5,196 nt of DNA from Acidobacteriota bacterium (GTDB lineage Bacteria; Acidobacteriota; Terriglobia; Terriglobales; Acidobacteriaceae): positions 1 to 5,196 of the forward strand of contig JAJZHR010000224.1 in the NCBI GenBank assembly GCA_021810815.1, read 5' to 3'. Position numbers and translations under genes: made by a program. The notes under the pieces are model-generated. The model did no database searches. It saw only the letters and a program-made list of their open reading frames with translations, and was not told the DNA's origin. Shown here piece after piece: positions 1 through 5,196 of this stretch (position 1 is its first letter; the number at the start of each line of letters is the position of its first letter).

Positions 1-2028
1 CGGTCCGACCGGGTAGCTCCAGTGGCCCAGGATATGCAGATCCGGCTGCTCATTCTGCATCACCCGCTCTGCGAAATAAATCTCCTTCGGCAGCCGCACC
101 GCGTCCACCTTGCCGCTCACGCGCGCTACTTCGCTCGAATCCTGCCGCCCATCCGCATCCGAATCCGAGAAATAGATCGACGCATACCCCGACCACTTCG
201 AATGCGCCTTGTCCGTGTTCGAAATCCGGTTCTCCCAATACTCCCAGTAGCGCTTCACCCCGGCCAGGGCGAAGCTCTCCGACGTGAACTCGTACGTATC
301 GTTCGGGCCCTTCTTGAAGCCGAAGTACGGCGGCGAATATTCATCCCAGAAGCGACGCGCACCCTCCTCGCGAAAGTCCTCCGTCTCGATCAGCGGCGCA
401 TGATCGCGCCTCTCCGCGCTGTAGCCGCGAAACAGCGCCTTCGGGTCCGTCAGAGCATCCGTCTGCGGAGCCTGCCCGATCATCACGCCGTAGTATTCCG
501 CAATCGGCGTCAGCGCCGCGTTCGCATCAACGTTGTCGTTGTCGCGATATCCCATCACGCGCCCGCCCTCCGGGTCCCACTGCTTCCGCAGGTCCACCAT
601 CTGCTGCATCTGCTCCGGCGTCACCACGGTATTCCCCGCCTCCCAGAAGAGGATGCTCGGATTGTTGCGGTAGTAGATGATCGAGTCGCGCATCACCTCC
701 ACGCGCTGCTCCCACTGCCTCCCCACAACATCGCGCTCCTTGTCCCCGGCCGGGCACACCTGGATGATCCCGTACCTTGCGCACGCATCCGCATCCACTC
801 GCTGCGGTGAAATATGCATCCACCGCACATAATTCGCATGGCTCTCCCGCATCAGCCGCGCGTTGAAGTCGTGCATCCAGTCCGGATAAGCCTGGCTCAG
901 CCCCGCCCATTCATCGCTCGCCCTCTGCGCATACCCCTTCAGGTAAACGAACCTGTCGTTCAGGTGAACACCGCCCGTCCCCGCGCCGCCCTTGAACTCC
1001 GTCTTGCGAAATCCCGTCTCCAGACGGCTCGCATCGACTGTCTTCCCGTCCACCGTCAGGATCGTGTAGACGTCATACAGGTACGGCTCCTCCGGACTCC
1101 AGAAGCGCAGCCCCTTCAGGCTTCCCGTCGCCATCTGGACACTCTTCTCGCCGTCCACCATGTCCACCGGGTCGCCGTCGAACCTGCCCGCCACCTGCCC
1201 CTTCGCATCCACCACCACCACCGACAGCCCCACCGTGGCGCGGTCGCCGGAGCCGTTCTTCACCTCCGCCTCCACCGTCACATCCGCCGTCTTCTTCGCA
1301 ATGTCGAAGTTCCCCGCATGCACATACACGCCCTGGCTCTCCAGCCCGCAATAGAGCGGCAGCGTCTGGTAAATCTCCCCCATCGCATGCAGCCACACAT
1401 GCCGATTGATGCCTCCGTGATCCGGATTGAAGTCATTGGCATTCCACTCAAAGGCAGTCCCCGTCGCTCGCTCCTGGTACGTCGTCCGGTTGTCCACCTT
1501 CACCGCCAGCACATTCTCCCTGCCGCCGGCCAGCACCGCGTCCGAGATGTCGATGCCATACGCCGTAATCCCGTTCTCATACAGGCCAACCTGCTTGCCG
1601 TTCAGGAAAATATCCCCCGCCTGCCGCATCCCCTCGAACTCCAGAAAGATCTTCCGACCCGCAAGCCCCTCCGGCAGCTTGAAGTGCTTGCGATACCACG
1701 CCAGCCCCTTGTACGTCCCGCGATCCCCGCCCCCATGCGAAATGATCGTACGGAACGAGTCCACATCGTTGAACGTGTGGGGCAGGCTCACCGTCTCCCA
1801 CTTGGAATCATCGAACGCCGCAGCCTCGGCCCCCGTCGCATCCTCGCGCAGGAACCTCCAATCCAGGTTGAAGTTCGCCTTGACGCGCGGCGAAGCAGGC
1901 GGCTCATAGGCCGCTCCCGTCGCTTCCCCAAACGCTGGATAAGACTTCCCGAACACCAACGGCAGGCCCACAGCTGCAAGGGCCGCCGCACCCACAAACT
2001 CCCGGCGAGACAGGTCACGTGGCGACAT
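1..2028 (-). CDS. Tat-exported glycoside hydrolase family 2 protein (beta-galactosidase-like), 3' end cut off by the window
   Basis: The reading frame is open from 2028 to the window edge, giving 676 residues; the C-terminus is missing. The N-terminus MSPRDLSRREFVGAAALA is a twin-arginine signal (SRREF, then a hydrophobic stretch), so export is expected. Domains follow GH2 order. A sugar-binding jelly roll spans about 50-220 (SLPHTFND, AWYRKHF, GGINRHVWLH). An Ig-like domain spans about 230-345 (RFWSPEEPYLYDVYT, ETGFRKTEF). A TIM barrel starts near 350 (VRWMH, RNNPSILFWEAGN). Glu550 in IETEDFREEG sits where the GH2 nucleophile belongs. The usual Asn-Glu acid/base pair reads Asn466-Thr467, with Glu463 nearby. 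Residues 622-633 form an EF-hand-like loop. The family includes beta-galactosidases, mannosidases and glucuronidases, and the sequence does not fix the substrate. A second ATG start lies at 2031, but AAGG at 2035-2038 is better spaced for 2028. The neighbouring fucosidase suggests a joint role in hemicellulose or pectin breakdown (inference). Confidence 0.9.
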   Translation of the reverse strand, partial: MSPRDLSRREFVGAAALAAVGLPLVFGKSYPAFGEATGAAYEPPASPRVKANFNLDWRFLREDATGAEAAAFDDSKWETVSLPHTFNDVDSFRTIISHGGGDRGTYKGLAWYRKHFKLPEGLAGRKIFLEFEGMRQAGDIFLNGKQVGLYENGITAYGIDISDAVLAGGRENVLAVKVDNRTTYQERATGTAFEWNANDFNPDHGGINRHVWLHAMGEIYQTLPLYCGLESQGVYVHAGNFDIAKKTADVTVEAEVKNGSGDRATVGLSVVVVDAKGQVAGRFDGDPVDMVDGEKSVQMATGSLKGLRFWSPEEPYLYDVYTILTVDGKTVDASRLETGFRKTEFKGGAGTGGVHLNDRFVYLKGYAQRASDEWAGLSQAYPDWMHDFNARLMRESHANYVRWMHISPQRVDADACARYGIIQVCPAGDKERDVVGRQWEQRVEVMRDSIIYYRNNPSILFWEAGNTVVTPEQMQQMVDLRKQWDPEGGRVMGYRDNDNVDANAALTPIAEYYGVMIGQAPQTDALTDPKALFRGYSAERRDHAPLIETEDFREEGARRFWDEYSPPYFGFKKGPNDTYEFTSESFALAGVKRYWEYWENRISNTDKAHSKWSGYASIYFSDSDADGRQDSSEVARVSGKVDAVRLPKEIYFAERVMQNEQPDLHILGHWSYPVGP

Positions 2029-2033
2029 CATTT

Positions 2034-2038
2034 TCCTT
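2034..2038 (-). promoter_or_regulatory. Shine-Dalgarno site of the GH2 gene
   Basis: The minus strand reads AAGGA followed by tandem ATG codons. AGGA lies 2 nt before the ATG at 2031 and 5 nt before the ATG at 2028. The second spacing is the more usual one and decides the chosen start. The two choices differ by one Met only. Confidence 0.55.
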
Positions 2039-2062
2039 AATGAATTAGTTTTCACTCCGACC

Positions 2063-2091
2063 ATTATGGAGACGCTCGACGAGCCCCGCAA
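2063..2091 (-). promoter_or_regulatory. Candidate sigma70-type promoter of the GH2 gene, with a dyad in its spacer
   Basis: On the minus strand, TTGCGG (2091-2086) is followed after exactly 17 nt by CATAAT (2068-2063). The -10 box matches consensus at 5 of 6 positions and the -35 box at 3 of 6. Initiation near 2056 would give a leader of about 27 nt. The spacer carries GCTCGACGAGC (2074-2084), a perfect 5+1+5 dyad that could be an operator. It lies downstream of the fucosidase terminator, which supports separate transcription of the GH2 gene. The prediction is by eye only. Confidence 0.35.
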
Positions 2092-2105
2092 GACCCACAA
2101 GAGCA

Positions 2106-2138
2106 GGAAAAGCCCACGCTCATCCGTGGGCTTGTTCC
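2106..2138 (-). terminator. Intrinsic terminator after the alpha-L-fucosidase gene
   Basis: Arms at 2110-2118 and 2125-2133 are perfectly complementary over 9 bp (AAGCCCACG / CGTGGGCTT) around a 6-nt loop. Allowing one bulged base, GGAA/TTCC extends the stem by 4 bp. On the minus strand the hairpin ends in TTTT and then CC, about 20 nt after the fucosidase stop codon. The T-run is short, and part of it pairs in the extended stem, so termination may be incomplete. Confidence 0.65.
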
Positions 2139-2157
2139 GTCCGAAATCAGAAGCCGC

Positions 2158-3729
2158 CTAAGCCATCCGCACCTTCAGCGTCACAGCATGCTCTGAAGGC
2201 TTTTGAGAAGGCATCCGCACCCGCAGCGCACCGCCATCCTGCTTCCACTCCAGCCTGCCGTCGTGCCCCAGCATCGCAACGCTGGCGATCTTCCCCGGCT
2301 TCTGCTCGCTCTCTGTGCCCAGCGCGCGAATGGCAGCCTCCTTCGCCGCCGTTCCCATCACAAACACGAACAGGTCGTCGCCCTTCCTGGTGAAGCGGAT
2401 GTCCTCGGCCGTCAACTCCGGCTTCTTGCCCTCGTTGAACATGGTGTTCGCGGTGGGTGCGGCTGCTGTCGTGGTTGACGGCCCCTCGCCATAGATTTTC
2501 CACGGCCTGGTCGCGTGGATGCCCTCGCTGTTCACCTCCATCCACCGCGTGATGCCGTCCAGCGTCACCATCTCCGCCGCGTCGAGCTGCCCGCTGTTCG
2601 GCAGCGGAAAGTTCAGCAGCAGGTTGCCATTCTTGCTCACGATGTCCACCAGCAGATCCACCACCTTCTTCGGCGTCTTGTACTGGATGCCCCGCTTGTA
2701 GTGCCACTCGCCGATGCAGGTGTCCGTCTGCCACGGATTCGCCGAAATCTCGTCCAGCACGCCGCGCTCGCGATCCAGAACGCACGTCCCGATCTCGCAA
2801 TCGTTCGGCCGCTTGCTGTTGTACACGGCCATGGTCTTTCCGCCATGGCGTCCCGCGCTCACGTTGTACAGGTTCGCCACCATGCTCAGCCCGTACTCCT
2901 CAAACGGCAGATGCCCGTCCGTGTAGAGCAGGTCCGGCTGATAGTTGTTCACCAGGTCGTCGATGCGATCCAGATAATGCTGCTTCCAGCTCATCGGTAT
3001 GTCGTCGTCGTTCCATCCCAGCGGCTCATCCAGAAATTGCGCCACATTCGCATCGTGGTACAGGTCATAGTCGGCCGGGTTCACGCCGTCATACGGAACG
3101 CCCGCCAGCGGACCCGTCTTGTCCGCCCCATGGCTCACGGCAAACCACTTGTAGCTGATCCACAGGTGCTCGCTCACGCCGAACTTCAGCCCCTGCGCCG
3201 TCGCCGCCTTCTTCCACTCGCCAACAATGTCTCTCTTCGGCCCCATATTCACCGCGTTCCAGCGCGTGTGTTTGGAGTTCCACAGATCGAAGTTGTCGTG
3301 GTGGCAGCCCATGCTGACGAAGTATTTCGCGCCCGCCTTCTTGTACAGGCTGATCAGGTGGTCGGGGTCCCACTTCGCCGCCTTCCATGCCGGAATCGTG
3401 TCCTTGTAGCCGAACTTCGACGGCGGACCGTACGTCTCCACGTGGTACAGATTCTGCGCCGATCCCTGGATGTACATGTTCCGCGCATACCAGTCGCCGT
3501 CTTCGATAGCCGACTGCGGCCCCCAGTGCGCCCAGATCCCGAACTTCGCGTCCGCAAACCATTCCGGAGCCCGATAAGCGTGCAGCGAATCCCTGCTCGG
3601 CTGAAACGGCCCCGGCGCAATCGGATTGGCCGGCCCGTTCTCCGCCAGCAGACCCTTGCCATAAGCCAGCAGCGGCGCCGCCGCTCCAAACAGGCGAATC
3701 GCCTCCCGCCGCGTCATCGTGATCTTCAT
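2158..3729 (-). CDS. Tat-exported GH29 alpha-L-fucosidase
   Basis: This 523-residue enzyme is predicted to hydrolyse terminal alpha-L-fucose from glycans by the retaining GH29 mechanism. The start at 3729 is chosen because GGAG (3736-3739) lies 6 nt upstream and the N-terminus then begins with a Tat signal, MTRREAIRLFGAAAPLLAYG. An upstream in-frame start at 3783 would bury that signal. The catalytic barrel spans about 50-400 with GH29 landmarks: KFGIWAHWG (62-70), GCHHDNFDLW (141-150), KRDIVGEW (165-172), LLYTDGHLPFEEYG (267-280) and VDLLVDIVSKNGNLLLN (357-373). Asp271 is the likely nucleophile. The acid/base varies in GH29 and is not certain here; Glu321 (RERGV) or Glu341 (GEWHY) are candidates. 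A beta-rich C-terminal domain follows from about 440 (ELTAEDIRFTRKGDDLFVFVMG). Length and domains look complete. It lies 198 nt after the MBL gene and 129 nt before the GH2 gene. Confidence 0.93.
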   Translation of the reverse strand: MKITMTRREAIRLFGAAAPLLAYGKGLLAENGPANPIAPGPFQPSRDSLHAYRAPEWFADAKFGIWAHWGPQSAIEDGDWYARNMYIQGSAQNLYHVETYGPPSKFGYKDTIPAWKAAKWDPDHLISLYKKAGAKYFVSMGCHHDNFDLWNSKHTRWNAVNMGPKRDIVGEWKKAATAQGLKFGVSEHLWISYKWFAVSHGADKTGPLAGVPYDGVNPADYDLYHDANVAQFLDEPLGWNDDDIPMSWKQHYLDRIDDLVNNYQPDLLYTDGHLPFEEYGLSMVANLYNVSAGRHGGKTMAVYNSKRPNDCEIGTCVLDRERGVLDEISANPWQTDTCIGEWHYKRGIQYKTPKKVVDLLVDIVSKNGNLLLNFPLPNSGQLDAAEMVTLDGITRWMEVNSEGIHATRPWKIYGEGPSTTTAAAPTANTMFNEGKKPELTAEDIRFTRKGDDLFVFVMGTAAKEAAIRALGTESEQKPGKIASVAMLGHDGRLEWKQDGGALRVRMPSQKPSEHAVTLKVRMA

Positions 3730-3735
3730 CGTTAT

Positions 3736-3789
3736 CTCCAGGTGGTTTTTGCGTCCGCACCAATATACGGCAACGCCGGACACACCTGG
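3736..3789 (-). promoter_or_regulatory. Fucosidase leader: Shine-Dalgarno site inside a possible hairpin, with a -10-like box
   Basis: GGAG at 3736-3739 is the ribosome binding site, 6 nt before the ATG. CACCTGG (minus strand, 3744-3738) overlaps it and is the exact complement of CCAGGTG (minus strand, 3789-3783). Just inside, TGTCCG pairs with CGGACG with one G-U wobble, leaving a 7-nt CAAAAAC bulge. Such a fold would partly hide the ribosome binding site. TATATT (minus strand, 3767-3762) resembles a -10 box but has no good -35 at normal spacing. If transcription starts from it, the hairpin's upstream arm would not be in the mRNA. Confidence 0.3.
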
Positions 3790-3836
3790 GGATCACCCTG
3801 TTATGGAAGTCACTTGCACCCGCATGAACATCTGAA

Positions 3837-3903
3837 AGCGAGCCCTCGCTCAGGGCAATTCAGTTGGGGAGTCAGGGAAAGGCAGTAACTGCCCCCGCAA
3901 CTG
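3837..3903 (-). other. Structured intergenic region downstream of the MBL gene (nested dyads, possible weak terminators)
   Basis: The gap between the MBL stop and the fucosidase holds no gene but several dyads. CAGTTGGGG (3861-3869) pairs with CCC-g-CAACTG (3894-3903) through one bulge. It encloses GGCAGT-a-ACTGCC (3881-3893), an almost perfect palindrome. Further along, GCCCT/AGGGC (3842-3846/3852-3856) competes with AGCGAG/CTCGCT (3837-3842/3845-3850). On the minus strand the last stem is followed by only TT, so these are poor classical terminators, though 3' end formation is a reasonable role. The plus strand of 3875-3903 also resembles a cobalamin riboswitch core. Confidence 0.35.
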
Positions 3904-3927
3904 CAGCAGTCCTCCACAACCCAATCC

Positions 3928-4938
3928 CTACTCCGTTTTCCGGCGCCACCACTGGCTATCCACCAGCGCCTGCGAAACCTCAGCAGGCTGGCCCGGCTGC
4001 GGCAGAAACAGCGAAATCCCCTTGTCCGGCGCAATCTCGATCAGGCGCTCAATCGGCTGCCACCAGTCGTGAAACGCCAGGTTGAACAGTCCCCAGTGGA
4101 TCGGCATCATCTGCCGTCCGCGCAGCGCCAGATGCGCCTCCGCCGCGCGATCCGGTCCCAGGTGGATGTTGGACCACGCAGGGTCGAACGCGCCAATCTC
4201 CAGCATGGTCAGGTCAAAGGGGCCGAAGCTCTGGCCAATCTCCGCAAAGCCGTCGAACCATCCCGAATCCGCTCCAAAAAAGACCGTATTCCGGCTTCCA
4301 CGGATCACAAACGACGACCACAGCGTCTCAAACCGGTTGGAGATCGACCTGCCGGAGAAGTGGCGCGAGGGTGTAGCCGTCAGCGTGCATCCATGCCCCA
4401 GATCCACGCTCTGCATCCAGTTCAGCTCTGTGATCTTGTCCGCGGCAACGCCCCACGCCGCCAGATACTTCCCAACTCCAAGCGAGCAGAAGAAAGGCGT
4501 CCCGCGCTGCGCCAGAGCTGCAATCGCCCTCTTGTCCAGATGGTCGTAGTGGTCGTGCGAAACAAGCACTGCGTCGAGCGGGGGCAGATCGGCAATGTCC
4601 AGAGGAGCCTCAAAGAACCTCTTCGGGCCCAGGAACTGCACCGGCGACGCCCGCTCGCACCACACCGGATCGGTCAGGATGCGGCAGCCGTCCACCTCGA
4701 TCAGGGCAGTCGAATGCCCCATCCACGTGATGCGCAGCCCGGACATCGGCTCCGGCTCGAAAGCCGCCAGATCGGTTCGAAACGGTCCCAATGGCGGCGA
4801 AGGCACGCGCTCCGCCCGCGAAGTCGCCAAGCGACCGATGGATTCCACCATCAGGCGCAGTCCCCCCATCTGGGTCGGCACAGGGTTCTGAAACTTCTTA
4901 TCGTCTTTCCGGGCAGGCTTCAGCATCTTTGTGGTCAC
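3928..4938 (-). CDS. NAPE-PLD-like metallo-beta-lactamase-fold hydrolase
   Basis: This 336-residue protein has no signal peptide or membrane segment, so it is probably cytosolic. It matches the NAPE-PLD/UlaG-like branch of the metallo-beta-lactamase superfamily along its length: KKFQNPVPT (14-22), ITWMGHSTALIEVDG (70-84), LTDPVWCERASPVQFLGPKRF (88-108), SHDHYDH (127-133), TPSRHF (189-194), FFGADSGW (220-227) and MPIHWGLFNLAFHDW (278-292). Zinc ligands are His128, His130, Asp132, His133, His193, Asp224 and His281. Their order and spacing follow human NAPE-PLD, including 31 residues between the fifth and sixth. In animals NAPE-PLD releases N-acylethanolamine from membrane lipid; bacterial substrates are mostly unknown, so phosphodiesterase activity is an inference. 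The GTG at 4938 is the earliest possible start because an in-frame TAG precedes it. ATG at 4926 is an alternative, and neither has a clear Shine-Dalgarno site. No functional tie to the hydrolases is visible. Confidence 0.88.
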   Translation of the reverse strand: MTTKMLKPARKDDKKFQNPVPTQMGGLRLMVESIGRLATSRAERVPSPPLGPFRTDLAAFEPEPMSGLRITWMGHSTALIEVDGCRILTDPVWCERASPVQFLGPKRFFEAPLDIADLPPLDAVLVSHDHYDHLDKRAIAALAQRGTPFFCSLGVGKYLAAWGVAADKITELNWMQSVDLGHGCTLTATPSRHFSGRSISNRFETLWSSFVIRGSRNTVFFGADSGWFDGFAEIGQSFGPFDLTMLEIGAFDPAWSNIHLGPDRAAEAHLALRGRQMMPIHWGLFNLAFHDWWQPIERLIEIAPDKGISLFLPQPGQPAEVSQALVDSQWWRRKTE

Positions 4939-4954
4939 ACTCTATAAGATGCTG
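4921..4954. repeat. Perfect 9-bp inverted repeat straddling the MBL gene start
   Basis: CAGCATCTT (4921-4929) and AAGATGCTG (4946-4954) are exact reverse complements separated by 16 nt. The GTG start at 4938 lies in the spacer and the alternative ATG at 4926 lies in one arm. It could be an operator or an mRNA hairpin limiting translation. A TATAGA-like -10 box (minus strand, 4946-4941) falls in the spacer, overlapping one base of an arm, but no -35 at normal distance was found. Confidence 0.5.
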
Positions 4955-5008
4955 CCACCAGCCCGAAGTACCAAATCGCCGCGATTCAGCCATGGTTCAT
5001 GCCGCCGC

Positions 5009-5058
5009 AAAAAGCAAACGGCCCCGGACTGGAGGATTCCAGTGTCCGGAGCCGTTTG
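5009..5058 (-). terminator. Strong intrinsic terminator of an upstream minus-strand unit
   Basis: CAAACGGC (5015-5022) pairs with GCCGTTTG (5051-5058). After a C/A mismatch, CCGG pairs with CCGG, and ACTGGA pairs with TCCAGT around the loop GGAT, leaving a 2-nt bulge. This gives about 18 bp. On the minus strand the stem is followed by C and five T residues (5013-5009), the classical form. The plus strand lacks a T-run after the stem, so the terminator serves minus-strand transcription coming from beyond 5058. Confidence 0.75.
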
Positions 5059-5196
5059 GCGGTGATCTGCTGAGATTGACCTGAGGCGTCACACCCAAAA
5101 GTGGGCCTCGGCGAAGTCGTCTTCCATCTGAATCAGACCGCCAGGTCTAGAGCGCAACGCCCTAAGCCTCAGTCACCTCACGTACTGTGGTGCCAC
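5059..5196 (-). other. Right-edge stretch with possible 3' end of an unidentified minus-strand gene
   Basis: No gene can be called here. Two minus-strand frames end before the terminator. One enters from the window edge and ends in VREVTEA at a TAG (5164-5162). Another is open from 5172 to a TGA at 5091-5089 and reads RPGGLIQMEDDFAEAHFWV at its end. The latter looks protein-like but is closed upstream by an in-frame TGA at 5175-5173 and has no good start. Either the first frame is the true gene end, or a frameshift joins a broken gene. I do not recognise either peptide. Confidence 0.25.

Noticed and set aside
22..2040. Long plus-strand open frames (262 and 408 codons) across the GH2 region
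   Set aside because: They are Arg/His/Pro-rich shadows antisense to the GH2 gene, which shows clear family motifs throughout in the minus frame.
3730..3783. Upstream ATG at 3783 as the fucosidase start, adding 18 residues
   Set aside because: The extension places non-hydrophobic residues ahead of the Tat signal and has no good ribosome binding site. The ATG at 3729 has GGAG 6 nt upstream.
2515..3888. 457-codon plus-strand open frame opposite the fucosidase
   Set aside because: Its composition (Arg, Val, His-rich) is that of an antisense shadow in GC-rich DNA; the minus frame encodes an unmistakable GH29 enzyme.
3945..3995. Possible 3' half of a cobalamin riboswitch (CCACTGGC and GCCTGCGAAACCT-like stretches, plus strand)
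   Set aside because: This stretch encodes the C-terminal PAEVSQALVDSQWW tail of the MBL protein, which looks native to the family, so the similarity is probably coincidental.
4069..4947. 292-codon plus-strand open frame opposite the MBL gene
   Set aside because: It is an antisense shadow with no recognisable domain; all metal-binding motifs are in the minus frame.
4939..4980. Sigma70 promoter for the MBL gene (TTGGTA and TATAGA)
   Set aside because: The spacing between the boxes is about 22 nt, too long for a normal promoter, so it is not listed as a feature.
1..5196. CRISPR array, tRNA, rRNA, insertion sequence or attachment site
   Set aside because: No regularly spaced direct repeats, cloverleaf-like segments, transposase motifs or terminal repeats were seen on either strand.

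Overview
The window reads as accessory, polysaccharide-degradation DNA from a GC-rich bacterium. Every convincing gene lies on the minus strand. Two neighbouring glycoside hydrolases with twin-arginine (Tat) signal peptides, the GC-biased codon use and the protein style suggest a soil Acidobacteriota (Terriglobia-like) genome. That placement is an inference; no marker gene is present.

Layout, in order of minus-strand transcription from the right edge. (1) 5196-4939 has no confident gene. It holds a strong intrinsic terminator (about 5058-5009) for a minus-strand unit lying mostly beyond the window, and a short open stretch that may be a broken or partial 3' end. (2) 4938-3928 encodes a cytosolic metallo-beta-lactamase-fold hydrolase closely resembling NAPE-PLD, with all seven zinc ligands visible. 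A perfect 9-bp inverted repeat straddles its start. (3) 3927-3730 is a structured intergenic region. It contains nested dyads, a plus-strand 16-mer resembling a cobalamin riboswitch core, and a leader that could fold over the Shine-Dalgarno site of the next gene. (4) 3729-2158 encodes a complete Tat-exported GH29 alpha-L-fucosidase. (5) 2157-2029 holds a terminator, a sigma70-like promoter with a small dyad in its spacer, and a Shine-Dalgarno site. (6) 2028-1 encodes the first 676 residues of a Tat-exported GH2 enzyme that runs off the left edge.

The fucosidase and the GH2 enzyme probably work together outside the cytoplasm: fucose caps are removed first, then an exposed beta-linked sugar (galactoside or similar), as on plant xyloglucan or pectin side chains. 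The terminator and promoter between them suggest separately controlled transcripts rather than one simple operon. The NAPE-PLD-like gene has no evident link to this pathway.

The most notable points are the GH2 active site, where Thr replaces the usual acid/base Glu, a textbook EF-hand calcium loop inside the same catalytic domain, and the riboswitch-like sequence between genes 2 and 4. I did not find a clearly new multi-gene system.
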